Positions 17,524-26,933 of a stretch of 64,000 nucleotides of DNA are shown piece by piece. Both the position numbers and the translations under genes were made by a program. Every line of letters starts with the position of its first letter. Within the stretch, counting starts at the first letter, position 1. The notes beneath the pieces were generated by a model that saw nothing but the letters and a program-made list of their open reading frames with translations, searched no databases and was not told where the DNA came from. Origin of the DNA: Gimesia benthica (GTDB lineage Bacteria; Planctomycetota; Planctomycetia; Planctomycetales; Planctomycetaceae); the NCBI RefSeq assembly GCF_009720525.1, contig NZ_CP043930.1, positions 7,514,001 to 7,578,000 on the forward strand. Reading direction: 5' to 3'.

Positions 17524-17664
17524 GCCGTAGGGGCAGTACCCATGTGTCCGCCCACCTGTCAACTTTCATTTATTCTTCAAAACCCAAGAGAGATACTCAA
17601 GAAAACGCCAGAGGTGGGCCCGAATGTAATTCGGGCCGAGCGCAGCGAGCAGGAAACGGACAGG
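17524..17664 (+). repeat. Dispersed hairpin element, copy 3 (most complete)
   Basis: Half A (17524-17560) reads GCCGTAGGGGCAGTACCCAT then GTGTCCGCCCACCTGTC. Half B (17614-17664) has the perfect 9-bp stem GGCCCGAAT / ATTCGGGCC with loop GTA and the tail GAGCGCAGCGAGCAGGAAAC. About 53 bp of unrelated sequence separates the halves, the same distance as in copy 1 (52 bp), which suggests one two-part element. Confidence 0.75.
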
Positions 17665-17709
17665 AAAAACTCACAATACAGGTTCGAGTACCGTAAATTG
17701 CTCCTCCTT

Positions 17710-19149
17710 CTACTTCGTTGCCTGATAATCTTTCCCATTAATGCTGCGGATCACAGACCGCATCCAGGCATTCAACTCCTGCTGCATCTGTTTTACCCGT
17801 TGAGCCTGTTCTGGATCTTTAGAAAGATCGGTTGTCTCCATCGGGTCATCGCTCAGATTGTAGAGTTCGAATCTCGTCCCTTTGATGCGATGCAGTTTCC
17901 AGGGCCAGTCCGTCCACGCAGCGTGCCCGGTCGTGGTCTCTTCGGGAAACTGGGGGAATTCGTCCACGTCTTTCCGCATGCGGACCGGATCATGGGGTAA
18001 GGGGGCACCGGCCTGCTGCTTCTCCATGATGGCTTTCTGAATCTGGTCGCTGCGGGTACCTTGCCCGCCCTGTAACTGATGCCAGAACCCCATTGGCTTC
18101 TTCCGTTCGGTCACCGACCCCGCAATAATACCGCTCACATCCATGCCATCGAGCGGATGCGGTGCATATAACTCAACGCCGGCGAGAGCCAGCAGGGTGG
18201 GATAGATATCAAAGGTCGCCACAGGGACCGAAGTCCGCCCCTTGAGTTTCTTAGCGGGCCACTCGATGATCCCCGGCACCCGCAGGCCCCCTTCATAGAT
18301 GCTCCCCTTTTTCTCACGCCCCCCGGACGTCTCCTTGTTCAGCCCGCCGTTATCGCTGCAGTACCAGACGATGGTATTCTCCGCCATGTCCATATCCCGC
18401 AGCGCGCGTCGCAGACGGCCGACCTGCTGATCCAGCAGCGTGATTTCGCGGTAGTACCCCGCCTGCGGTTTGCCTTTGTAAAGGCTGGGGCCATCCGGCA
18501 CTTCCGCATGCGGGGAGTGCGGAGAAGGGAACCAGACAACCGTGAAGATCGGCTGATCACCGTCTTTGTGTTTCTTGAGGAACTCGAGCGTATCATCCAT
18601 CAGGATCACCGAACCCTTACCCTGGCGATGTTCGATCTTTCCCATCCGGCTCAGGTAGGGATCGTTGTCGAAAAAGTTGAGGCCGATCACCCATTCATCG
18701 AATCCCATGCCACTCGGATTACAGGGCGAGTCGGGCTGTCCCGAACCCAGGTGCACTTTGCCGAAAATCCCGGTGACGTATCCAGCCGCTTTCAACGTTT
18801 CGGCAATGGTCTGCTCATGTGGACGCATGTAGCGACCATGGTTGGTGACTTTGGCCCGATTCGGATTCCGCCCCGTCATCACGCTGGCCCGGGTCGGAGA
18901 ACAGACCGGTGCACCAGCATAGAAGCGGTCAAAGACGAATCCCTCTTTCGCCATGGCATCGAGTTCAGGCGTCTTGACAAACGGGTGGCCATTATAGCCG
19001 GTATCGCCCCAGCCCTGGTCATCCGCCATCACCAGAATGATGTTCGGTTTTTCGGAAGTATCCGCCTTCGCCGCCAGGGCGACTCCTGTCACGAACAGAC
19101 AAAAAACGGCTCCGATGACTGCTGAAAAAACACGTCGATTCCCCATCAT
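17710..19149 (-). CDS. Secreted arylsulfatase-type sulfatase
   Basis: A 480-residue type I sulfatase, which hydrolyses sulfate esters. The signature VCSPTRASVMTGR holds the cysteine (about residue 83) that is oxidised to formylglycine. The metal site is seen in PNIILVMADDQGWGD near the N-terminus and YCSDNGGLN further on. A signal peptide (VFSAVIGAVFCLFVTGVALAA) indicates export. Two adjacent ATGs (19149 and 19146) are possible starts; the frame continues upstream but without a leader. It probably removes sulfate from algal or animal polysaccharides, as expected for a marine-type planctomycete. The anaerobic or FGE-type maturase it needs is not in the window. Confidence 0.92.
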   Translation of the reverse strand: MMGNRRVFSAVIGAVFCLFVTGVALAAKADTSEKPNIILVMADDQGWGDTGYNGHPFVKTPELDAMAKEGFVFDRFYAGAPVCSPTRASVMTGRNPNRAKVTNHGRYMRPHEQTIAETLKAAGYVTGIFGKVHLGSGQPDSPCNPSGMGFDEWVIGLNFFDNDPYLSRMGKIEHRQGKGSVILMDDTLEFLKKHKDGDQPIFTVVWFPSPHSPHAEVPDGPSLYKGKPQAGYYREITLLDQQVGRLRRALRDMDMAENTIVWYCSDNGGLNKETSGGREKKGSIYEGGLRVPGIIEWPAKKLKGRTSVPVATFDIYPTLLALAGVELYAPHPLDGMDVSGIIAGSVTERKKPMGFWHQLQGGQGTRSDQIQKAIMEKQQAGAPLPHDPVRMRKDVDEFPQFPEETTTGHAAWTDWPWKLHRIKGTRFELYNLSDDPMETTDLSKDPEQAQRVKQMQQELNAWMRSVIRSINGKDYQATK

Positions 19150-19390
19150 TGACTCTTTCTGTCTGGTGGCTGTGTGGTGAAGAGGCGTCCCTTGGAAATC
19201 AGGATCGCCAGCTTCGATCATATCAGTGCCCGACACTGATTCACATTATCAGACTAACAGAGCAGACCATTTTTCCAGTTTCAAAAAATCGAATCAAATA
19301 CACGACATCGTGTATGCGTGTGTATTTTTCGCCAGTAGTATAAGGGGACATTTATCCATTACTGCTATTTTACTGGTTGGGAGAAACAGC

Positions 19391-19990
19391 GTGGTTCATT
19401 CGTTTAAGATCATCATCCCGCTAGCAACAGGTCTCTTGCTGGGACTGAATAATATGGGCCATGCTCAGTTTGGTCCGTCTGCTCCATCTGCTCCGTCAGG
19501 CCCTTCCCGGGGCGGGTTCTCGCGACCTTCTGCGCCGAGTCCGGGAGGCAGAAGTTATCGCCCCTCTTCTCCCAGACCGAGTTACGGCAATCGTCCCGGC
19601 ACTCCCAGTCCGCGGGTCAATCGGCCAGGCACTCCCACTCCGGGAGGCAATCGCCCGGGCTATAATTCCAGGACCGTGACGCGCCCAGGAAATCCAGCAA
19701 ATCCGAACATGGGGCGGCCCAACTACTCTGGGCAAACCCCCGCCGTTTCAACGAATCGCTCTGCGAATCAAATTTCGCATTATAAAAACCCGCTCCTTCG
19801 AAATACGAATCCTGCTCCCCCCAGAGTCGAATTCGGCAAGACTCCCACCACGCGCGTCTATGCGGGGATCTCTCCCGCCCCGACAGGCCAGTGGCAGAAT
19901 GCAAAACAACAGCTCCAGAAAGGAAACACCAGTCAGGCGCAGGCCATTATAGATTCCCAATTGAAGCAGAACCCTCGCTGTCAAAGTTGA
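19391..19990 (+). CDS. N-terminal, Pro/Arg/Gly-rich exported part of a split M48 protease gene
   Basis: A 199-residue frame from a GTG at 19391 with GGGAG 7 bases upstream. A signal peptide (FKIIIPLATGLLLGLNNMGHA) is followed by about 110 residues of Pro, Ser, Gly, Arg and Asn in loose repeats such as RPGTPSPRVN and RPGTPTPGGN, then the beginning of a TPR-like helix (QWQNAKQQLQKGNTSQAQAI). The frame stops at 19990 just where the next frame continues the same TPR pattern. In the other frame the sequence reads EPSLSKLMSAV directly after this one's SQLKQNP. Inserting one C in the CCC at about 19974 would join both parts into one protein. Either a frameshift split one gene, or the TGATG overlap gives coupled translation of two proteins. 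Confidence 0.6.
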   Translation: MVHSFKIIIPLATGLLLGLNNMGHAQFGPSAPSAPSGPSRGGFSRPSAPSPGGRSYRPSSPRPSYGNRPGTPSPRVNRPGTPTPGGNRPGYNSRTVTRPGNPANPNMGRPNYSGQTPAVSTNRSANQISHYKNPLLRNTNPAPPRVEFGKTPTTRVYAGISPAPTGQWQNAKQQLQKGNTSQAQAIIDSQLKQNPRCQS

Positions 19991-22509
19991 TGTCTGCCGT
20001 TTCCACGTTAGAGCAGGGGAATGCGCCCTTCAGTGTGCTGCAACCCTACCGGAGACGTGCCCAGAACCTGGCACGCGCTGAAACGTTGAAAAACGTGAAT
20101 AATCCGACTCCCTGGATTGCGCTTGCCAAATTTTCGTTAGAAGACAAGAACAATACCGAATTTCGCAGTGTGGTCTCCTCGATGGGACAGAAATTTCCCA
20201 ACGATAAACACACTTATTATTTTCAGGGAATCGCTGACCTCAAGGATGAAAACTGGAAAGCCGCTGAGCAGCAGTTCCTGAAAGCCAAAGAAATGGGAGT
20301 CCCTGAAGCGAGTATTGCGAAGTGGCTGAAAATGGCAATCGACCAACAACGCTGGATCTGGGAATACGCCTGGTTCACGTTATATGTGGTCCTCGCCTGG
20401 CTCGTTGGTTTAGCCTTCTTGTACGTGGCAGGCAAATTCATGTCATCCAGAATCGTCCGCATTCTGCAAAAGGAAAACATAGTCCAGGCATTGGAAGGAC
20501 ATCAAATCTTGCGTTCCGCCTATCGGCTGTTGGTGCAATTCGCCAGCGTCTATTACTATATTTCTTTACCACTGCTGGTGGTCGTTTCCCTCGCCGTCCC
20601 TCTCACCCTGGGTTATGCTCTGCTCAATGTCCCTTACTTGAACCTGTGGCTGGTGGCCCTCGTCTTTATCCTGAGTCTGGGATCGATCTGGACTGCCTGC
20701 AGTGGGATCTGGACCTGCTTTGTCGGCATTAATCGGGAGATCCCGGGCAAAATCATTTCGAAAGAAGAGCAGCCCGGTTTGTGGGCGCTGGTCGAAGAAG
20801 TCGCCGAGAAAGTCGGCACCCGGCCCGTCGACCAGATTCGTCTCCTGCAATCAACGACCATCGCAGTTTCAGAGCAGGGGAATGTCCTGAAGCGATTCAG
20901 AGACAAGGGCACCCGGATTCTCTATTTAGGAGTGGGCGTTCTCGACGGTCTCTCAGTCGATGCTTTTTCCTGCATTCTGGCTCATGAATATGGACACTTC
21001 CTCAACCGAGATACAGCAGGCGGCGCGACAGCGATGCGCGTTGATATTGCGATGCAACGCTTTGCACAATCCGTGGCCAGTCGACGCCAGATTCGCTGGT
21101 GGCACATTGCCTTTCAATTTTTGAGATTTTACTACCGTGTCTTTTCCCGTATCACCTTCGGTGCCAGTAGACTGCAGGAAATTCTGGCCGACCGGGTGGC
21201 CGTCAAAGCCTATGGGGCCGCCTCATTTGAAAAAGGTTTACGCCACGTCGTCCGTCGCTCAGTCGAATATGACTACTGGATGAATCGCGGTGTCTCCGAA
21301 GTACTTCAGGCACAACAGGCATCGAAATGCTTCGGGCCCGTGAATGCACCCCCGTCTTTAAAGGCACTCGATCAGATCGAGTATATGCTGGTTCAAATTA
21401 TCAATCGACCCACTGACGAATCAGACACCCATCCCAGCGACATTGACCGGTTTACTTATACCAGAAAAATGGAACAGGGAGATGCTGACTCCAGACAAGG
21501 CATGGTCTGGCAGCTCTTTAAAAACAAAAGCAAAATCTACGATGAATTGTCAACGGGGCTGCTTACGTTGCTGAATGAGGAGGCCTCTTATTCTGATGGG
21601 CTGAATAAAATGAACATCGCCTATCTGAACGGCCAGTGTGCGAGGAATTCCAAAGCGGCTGAACTGTATGAGGAACTCGCTCATCTGCATCTGATTTGTG
21701 GTGCCCACCAGGCGGCACTGAATGATTACAAAACCGCAATCGAATGTGCCCCCGAAAAAGAGTCCGCCTTTTACGGCAAAGCAGTCGTCTATAAAGCGAT
21801 GAAAGACTATCACAAGGCAGCGCAGGTCTTGAAAGTCGCGATGGAACAATTCCTCGACTCGGTCAGTTTTGGAACGTACTTCTTATTAGGCGAGTGTTAT
21901 CAAAACGCAGAAGAATATGCAGAAGCGGAACAGGCATTTACAGAAGCCATCAAGCAGGATGAAACCGTGTTTTGTGCCTGGATGACGCCCGGCCGTGTGC
22001 GGGCAGAGTTAAATCAATATGCGGAAGCGATTCAGGATTTCACGCAGGCCCTCGAACTGTTTCCCGATTCTCCCGACGCCTTATTTGATCGGGCCATGGC
22101 CTCTCTCAAATTGAATGAGCGGGACTCTGCCAGAACAGATCTCGAACAATCCATCGCTAAAAACGCATCTTTTCCGGATGCCCACCGCGAACTGGCGCGA
22201 TTACTGCTCGATACAGCCGATGAATCTGAACCCGCTCTGGCCAAACAGGCACTGCAGCACGCACGAATTGCCAACGCGTCTCCCGTCATGCAGGAAGAAT
22301 CGCTTTCCGTCCTGGCGTCCGCTTTGATCAGTGTCAGAAATTATCCAGCGGCTGAGAGAACCATCAAAAAATTACTCCCCCTGCTGACCGATGATTCGAA
22401 ATCAGATTGGAGGGAGGAGCTGTCCCGCATCCAGGCACTCACCGGCCGGGAAGAACAGTCGGGGCAGGAACCAGTCGCCATGCCTGCGAATCAGAGTTAC
22501 CAGGAGTAA
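19990..22509 (+). CDS. Membrane-bound M48-family metalloprotease with TPR repeats
   Basis: An 839-residue protein starting at an ATG that overlaps the previous stop (TGATG). The order is: short TPR-like region (1-115), membrane helix (YAWFTLYVVLAWLVGLAFLY), two more hydrophobic segments (ISLPLLVVVSLAVPLTLGYA; LWLVALVFILSLGSIWTACS), then the peptidase domain with HEYGH at about 332-336, the zinc site of M48 (HtpX/Oma1-like) proteases, and the downstream ILADRVAV holding the third ligand. The C-terminal 300 residues are TPR repeats (AAELYEELAHLHLICGAHQA, YAEAEQAFTEAIKQD, YAEAIQDFTQALELFPDSP). It is probably a membrane quality-control protease. See the preceding gene for the frame break that separates it from an exported N-terminus. 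Confidence 0.8.
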   Translation: MSAVSTLEQGNAPFSVLQPYRRRAQNLARAETLKNVNNPTPWIALAKFSLEDKNNTEFRSVVSSMGQKFPNDKHTYYFQGIADLKDENWKAAEQQFLKAKEMGVPEASIAKWLKMAIDQQRWIWEYAWFTLYVVLAWLVGLAFLYVAGKFMSSRIVRILQKENIVQALEGHQILRSAYRLLVQFASVYYYISLPLLVVVSLAVPLTLGYALLNVPYLNLWLVALVFILSLGSIWTACSGIWTCFVGINREIPGKIISKEEQPGLWALVEEVAEKVGTRPVDQIRLLQSTTIAVSEQGNVLKRFRDKGTRILYLGVGVLDGLSVDAFSCILAHEYGHFLNRDTAGGATAMRVDIAMQRFAQSVASRRQIRWWHIAFQFLRFYYRVFSRITFGASRLQEILADRVAVKAYGAASFEKGLRHVVRRSVEYDYWMNRGVSEVLQAQQASKCFGPVNAPPSLKALDQIEYMLVQIINRPTDESDTHPSDIDRFTYTRKMEQGDADSRQGMVWQLFKNKSKIYDELSTGLLTLLNEEASYSDGLNKMNIAYLNGQCARNSKAAELYEELAHLHLICGAHQAALNDYKTAIECAPEKESAFYGKAVVYKAMKDYHKAAQVLKVAMEQFLDSVSFGTYFLLGECYQNAEEYAEAEQAFTEAIKQDETVFCAWMTPGRVRAELNQYAEAIQDFTQALELFPDSPDALFDRAMASLKLNERDSARTDLEQSIAKNASFPDAHRELARLLLDTADESEPALAKQALQHARIANASPVMQEESLSVLASALISVRNYPAAERTIKKLLPLLTDDSKSDWREELSRIQALTGREEQSGQEPVAMPANQSYQE

Positions 22510-22630
22510 CAACCGGTTGCCTCCCTGATACTTTTACGGGGGCGAGGCTGGGGATGTAGTAGCTTAGCTATTCATTGGCGAACGGCCGATTATGATGGGA
22601 CTGTAGATACCGTCCTGAAGCACTATGGCA

Positions 22631-23035
22631 TCAAACCACTGACTGACGCTGAATAATCACATCCGTTGTTATGGCATACTTGCCATCCGAGGACTTGGCC
22701 ATAATCTTAACATGAAGGTCAAGATGATGTATGCGATCATTACTGATCAACACCACGTGAACGTTGAGTGGAATAGTTAACGCGTCAATCTGAACGATGT
22801 GCCCTGCGTCTGAATTCTGCATTCCTTCGGCCGAGCAGTCGCCAGCGCCGATGAACTCAATTGATTCAATGTTTATATCTGGTTGCTGCTGACCCAGTAC
22901 CTGAGTTAGATGCTTCCCCAGGAACGGACCCAACTTGGCTGAAACTCCAACGTGTTCTAACAGTTCGTTGATTCCATTGACATCGTCAAAGTTAATCAAT
23001 TGCACGGTAGACTTACCTTTCTGGTTTAAACACAT
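22631..23035 (-). CDS. Hypothetical protein
   Basis: A 134-residue minus-strand frame with no family I recognise. It has no signal peptide or membrane helix. The N-terminal half looks helical (INELLEHVGVSAKLGPFLGK then HLTQVLGQQQ), and the C-terminal half looks like beta strands (IPLNVHVVLISND, DLHVKIMAKSSD, YAITTDVIIQ). It points away from the oxidoreductase gene at 23191, with about 155 bp between them for both promoters. Base composition is lower in G+C than its neighbours. The protein-like character is reasonable but there is no independent support. Confidence 0.5.
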   Translation of the reverse strand: MCLNQKGKSTVQLINFDDVNGINELLEHVGVSAKLGPFLGKHLTQVLGQQQPDINIESIEFIGAGDCSAEGMQNSDAGHIVQIDALTIPLNVHVVLISNDRIHHLDLHVKIMAKSSDGKYAITTDVIIQRQSVV

Positions 23036-23190
23036 TCAGAACGAAATCCGAAATTGCTCACACTTCATGATGCAGACTCAATTGACGTATCACAAGCAGT
23101 TTATGCTATAATCATTATTCTACACTAATCAGAATCTGATTCTGACCTCCAATACATCCCACGACACGAATCAACAGGAAGCCCGCAATC

Positions 23191-24528
23191 ATGACCTCCT
23201 CCAAAGAGACGACCCGTCGCGATTTTTTGAAAACAACCGTTGCTGCTGCAGCCGCAACCACTTTCGCCGCTCCCGCATTTGTCCGCGGACAGAATTTGAA
23301 CTCGCAATTGCAGTTTGCGGGCATCGGCACCGACGGCAAAGGTTATTCTGATATCAAGCTCATTGCCAGTCACGATAAAGTGAAATGCGTCGCCTTCTGC
23401 GATGTCGATTTGGCGCGAACAGAAAAAGTCAAACCGTTGGCACCTGAGGCTCCCATCTACCAGGACTACAAAGCAATGCTGGATGAGTTGGGTGATAAAA
23501 TCGATGCCGTTTCGGTTTCCACTCCCGACCACACTCACGCCATCATCAGCATGGACGCCATGCAACGCGGCAAGCACGTTTACTGCCAGAAACCGCTGAC
23601 ACGCACGGTGTGGGAAGCCCGCCAGATGCGACTGCAGGCCAAAAAATCAGGCGTCATCACGCGGATGGGGAACCAGATCCATTCGCATTCCGCTTATCGG
23701 ACCGGAGTAAAAGCGATTCAGGATGGCGTCATCGGTAAAGTATCAGCCGTGCATTCCTGGGTCGGGACCACCGGACATGGACGCAGTGGTCTACTCGAAC
23801 CGCCTAAGACAAATGAAGCTGTTCCCAAAACACTCGACTGGAATCTCTGGGTCAGCGTCGCCCCGATGCGTCCCTATGGCGGAAACCGGGTCTACCATCC
23901 CTTCACCTGGAGAGACTGGCAGGACTTCGGTTCCGGAGCCATCGGCGATTTCGGTTGTCACTTGCTCGATCCGGTCTACACGGCCCTCAAAATTACAGGT
24001 GACCCGATCAGCGTCCACTCGGAGCACACCGGCATGAATGATGAAGTCTGGCCCGCCCAGGAAACCATCAAATACATCATCCCCGGTACGCAGTATACCG
24101 CTGGTCGCAGTCTGCCCATTAACTGGTACGATGGTGGTCGGCGTCCCGCGAACGGAATTGCCAAACTGTTACCCGGCCAGTCCCTGCCAGGCGGCGGTTC
24201 GATCTTTGTCGGTGAAAAAGGCAACATGATTCTGCCTCATGTCGGCATGCCGTTCGTCAACATCGAAGGAGTCACAATCGAGCCGGTAGAAGGTCTCGAT
24301 CATTATCACGGCTGGGTCGATGGATGCCTGTCCGGTAAACAGCCCAGCGACGGGTTTGAATACGGCGGCCATCTGACCGAAGCCGTACAGTTAGGCAACG
24401 TAGCCGCATACTTCCCGGGCGAAACCCTCGAATTCGATGGCAAAGCCCTCAAAATCACCAACAACTCGGCTGCCAACAAATACCTGACACGGGACTACCG
24501 CACCGGCTTCGAAATCGCTTCGATCTAG
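23191..24528 (+). CDS. Tat-exported Gfo/Idh/MocA-family oxidoreductase
   Basis: A 445-residue protein. The leader TTRRDFLKTTVAAAAATTFA is a clear Tat signal, so the enzyme is folded with its NAD(P) cofactor before export. The Rossmann domain follows (QFAGIGTDGKGYSDIK, CDVDLARTEKV), with VSVSTPDHTHA and YCQKPLTRTVWEARQM, the family's EKP motif here as QKP. The C-terminal domain contains WVSVAPMRPYGG and GDFGCHLLDP. Members act on sugars or sugar derivatives; Tat-exported forms are numerous in planctomycetes and the substrate is unknown. AGGAAG precedes the ATG. The small exported protein at 24563 follows 34 bp later and is probably in the same transcript. Confidence 0.9.
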   Translation: MTSSKETTRRDFLKTTVAAAAATTFAAPAFVRGQNLNSQLQFAGIGTDGKGYSDIKLIASHDKVKCVAFCDVDLARTEKVKPLAPEAPIYQDYKAMLDELGDKIDAVSVSTPDHTHAIISMDAMQRGKHVYCQKPLTRTVWEARQMRLQAKKSGVITRMGNQIHSHSAYRTGVKAIQDGVIGKVSAVHSWVGTTGHGRSGLLEPPKTNEAVPKTLDWNLWVSVAPMRPYGGNRVYHPFTWRDWQDFGSGAIGDFGCHLLDPVYTALKITGDPISVHSEHTGMNDEVWPAQETIKYIIPGTQYTAGRSLPINWYDGGRRPANGIAKLLPGQSLPGGGSIFVGEKGNMILPHVGMPFVNIEGVTIEPVEGLDHYHGWVDGCLSGKQPSDGFEYGGHLTEAVQLGNVAAYFPGETLEFDGKALKITNNSAANKYLTRDYRTGFEIASI

Positions 24529-24562
24529 GCTCCTGTAATCCTCAAGATAGAAAACGACTCGT

Positions 24563-25213
24563 ATGCAGTTTTTTAATCTCCGCCGTCTTGCCGTTTTAGT
24601 GGTAATGCTGTCTGGGGCCAGCGCCGTGCTGGCCGCCGATATAGAGTTGGCGAAGAATATCACAGTACCTGCTGGCTGGAGGGGGGAGCAGATTCCGCTG
24701 CCCCCCTCCTTCGCCAGGGAAATGCAGTTCAAGGGAATCGAAGAAGCCCGCTTTTCGCCGGGCATGTTTCAGGAAAAATCGAATTCGTTTTTCGCCTACT
24801 TCTTCGTATTTAAACTCGATCCCGGCACAGAGCTGACACAAAAAAACATCGAACGCGAACTACTCACGTATTATCAGGGACTGGCGAGTACCATCTTCAA
24901 AAGTCGGAAGAAGGAAATCGATACCAGCGGCTTTACCTGCAAACTGACCAAAGCCACCCCCGTCGATCCTCAAAAGATTTACCCGCAGGGCCTCATAGAA
25001 TATGCGGCAAAGGTCAACTGGACGGAACCGTTCGTCACTCAGAAACCGCAAACCTTGAATCTGATCATCCAGACCTGGACAGACAAAACAACCGGGACCG
25101 GCTATCTGTTCGCCTGCGTTTCGCCGCAAGATATGAAAGCCAACATCTGGCAGTCAATGCGAAACATCCGCGACAACTTTTATCGCAATCTGTCTCGACA
25201 CACAGAAAAGTGA
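24563..25213 (+). CDS. Small exported hypothetical protein
   Basis: A 216-residue protein with a signal peptide (FNLRRLAVLVVMLSGASAVLAA). The mature part has one obvious feature: a repeated mix of short strands and helices (MQFKGIEEARFSPGMF, SFFAYFFVFKLDPGTEL, LNLIIQTWTDKTTGTGYLFA) suggestive of a compact alpha/beta domain. Such proteins next to catabolic oxidoreductases are common in planctomycetes, but I cannot assign a family. There is no strong ribosome-binding site, and the 34-bp gap to the upstream oxidoreductase gene suggests co-transcription. The protein is likely periplasmic. Confidence 0.65.
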   Translation: MQFFNLRRLAVLVVMLSGASAVLAADIELAKNITVPAGWRGEQIPLPPSFAREMQFKGIEEARFSPGMFQEKSNSFFAYFFVFKLDPGTELTQKNIERELLTYYQGLASTIFKSRKKEIDTSGFTCKLTKATPVDPQKIYPQGLIEYAAKVNWTEPFVTQKPQTLNLIIQTWTDKTTGTGYLFACVSPQDMKANIWQSMRNIRDNFYRNLSRHTEK

Positions 25214-25304
25214 TTTTAGTCGCCAGTATGCGACCGGAGACGTGATCCCCGCCGGCCGCCAGGGGCTGGTCAGGTTCGCGTTGTGAGACCGATGATCTCC
25301 ACGA

Positions 25305-26933
25305 TCATTCCGGTTTTGTGATCACGACGCCCCATTTGCCGAACTTGATGCGATCACCTGCCGCGACACGGCGTTGATAGACCGAACAGACATTCCCGGG
25401 AATCTCGCGTCCGCCTGGCATCAGGAACAGTACGAATTCAGGGACTGCTGCCAGTTCGAATCCCTGCTTTTGTAATTCGTCCGTCACGCTGTCCTGGTTG
25501 CGGTCCGGCTGAGGTGTTACGGCGTAAACCACACCCGGTGAAGTACAGACGACTTCGGTCTGCTCCATCGGACTGAAGACAAACTGCCCGTCTTGCAGAA
25601 AACGGGGCAGCTTGTCGTGAAAAGCATAGCTGCGGTTGCTGAAGATCGCCTCACCGAGCTTCACGTTGCGCATTTCGCCTTTCACAGGTTTCAACTGTGC
25701 ACCCGACTCCTCAAGCAGTGCGGCACCTTTTTCATTCTTTTTCAAAGATGTGACTCGCTGCTTCTTCCGCCAGGGCTTCGGATTAACGCCCGTCGCGTGG
25801 TTGATGAGTACCCGCTCACGCGCCGCAGAACTCTGATACTTCCCGGCCAGCACATCGGCTTCCGTGAATGTCGTCAGCAGAATGTGTTTCTCGTCCGCTC
25901 GATTCCAGTCATAAATCACGTAGATCGTACCGTCCGGTCCCTGGGTGGCATCCGGGTACGAAACCGTGTCCCGCGCATCCAGCAGCAATCCACCTTTCCA
26001 TGACTTACCGTCATCATCCGAGAGATAAGCGGTCAGATGATTTCGCCCGCGGGCCCGTTCATCGATTCCATTGTGCTTGATCAGCAACAGATTTCCGGAT
26101 GCCAGTCGCTGAATATGAAAGCGGGACGTTGTCTGCTGCAGATGATCTTTCACCTCGGTCCAGGTACGACCGCCATCGGTGGAGACCGCTTCGCCAATCC
26201 CGTGACCAGAGGTGCGAACCAGCAGCCACAAAGAGCCATCCTTCCGTTCGACAAGCATCGGTTCATCGCAGTTCCGGCGGTCCTTCGGAACGTTGGCGGC
26301 ACCCCGCAGGGCCCAGGTGCGTCCCTGATCTTTCGAGACCATGACCCGATCGCTGTCATCCTGGTGCCAGATCGCAGCCGGCATGAGCCACTCCCCATTC
26401 TTCGTCACGATTGGCTTATTAATCATCACACCGGGGAACAATGCCCGTGGTTTGGTCCAGGTGGGATTTTCCGCATCGGGGTTCTCGGTCGTGATCGACA
26501 TCGTCACGTTCAGATCGCCGCCGTTCATCCACCAGAACAGCCACAGTTTGCCCGAGGGATCCAGCCAGAAACAGGGATCCGAAGCCCGACGAGGCCCGTC
26601 GCCGTCGGGGTTGATTACGAATTTCAAATCGCTCCAGGTCTTGCCATCATCGTCACTTGTCGCCGCCATCACATAGTTGAAACGGTCTTCATGAATCGGT
26701 CCGGCATACCAGCCCGCCCACAGGCGACCGCCGGGCGTCCGTTCAATCGTAGGGATTCCCTGATATTTGCGTGCCTCCGAATTCGATTCCGCACCCGGAT
26801 GGAAATTAACCGGCGGATGAACGAAATCCTTCAGCAACTCTCCAGTGTCGACGGGAGTGTCCTTCGATTCCGCAGGCAGAGAACCGCAGGCCATCAACAA
26901 CAAGAGGCAGGTGAGCGTCAGGGAAAGTCTCAT
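25305..26933 (-). CDS. Secreted BNR/sialidase-like protein, possible lipoprotein
   Basis: A 542-residue protein of the sialidase/neuraminidase-like superfamily. Asp-box repeats are visible: TSDDDGKTW, SKDQGRTW, STDGGRTW and SDDDGKSW. Near the N-terminus PTIERTPGGRLWAGWYAG resembles the arginine-bearing region of sialidases. The leader LSLTLTCLLLLMACGS ends in a lipobox-like LMAC, so the protein may be lipid-anchored. I chose the ATG at 26933, which has GAAAGG upstream, over the one ten codons earlier. The C-terminal 130 residues form an extra domain with no motif I recognise. Substrate unknown. It is the second such protein in the window. Confidence 0.82.
   Translation of the reverse strand: MRLSLTLTCLLLLMACGSLPAESKDTPVDTGELLKDFVHPPVNFHPGAESNSEARKYQGIPTIERTPGGRLWAGWYAGPIHEDRFNYVMAATSDDDGKTWSDLKFVINPDGDGPRRASDPCFWLDPSGKLWLFWWMNGGDLNVTMSITTENPDAENPTWTKPRALFPGVMINKPIVTKNGEWLMPAAIWHQDDSDRVMVSKDQGRTWALRGAANVPKDRRNCDEPMLVERKDGSLWLLVRTSGHGIGEAVSTDGGRTWTEVKDHLQQTTSRFHIQRLASGNLLLIKHNGIDERARGRNHLTAYLSDDDGKSWKGGLLLDARDTVSYPDATQGPDGTIYVIYDWNRADEKHILLTTFTEADVLAGKYQSSAARERVLINHATGVNPKPWRKKQRVTSLKKNEKGAALLEESGAQLKPVKGEMRNVKLGEAIFSNRSYAFHDKLPRFLQDGQFVFSPMEQTEVVCTSPGVVYAVTPQPDRNQDSVTDELQKQGFELAAVPEFVLFLMPGGREIPGNVCSVYQRRVAAGDRIKFGKWGVVITKPE

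Noticed and set aside
22549-22656. Short open stretch reading TADYDGTVDTVLKHYGIKPL then TDAE-stop on the plus strand
   Set aside because: It reads like the end of a coding region, but there is no start codon, no upstream continuation and no family match; it is too short to call.
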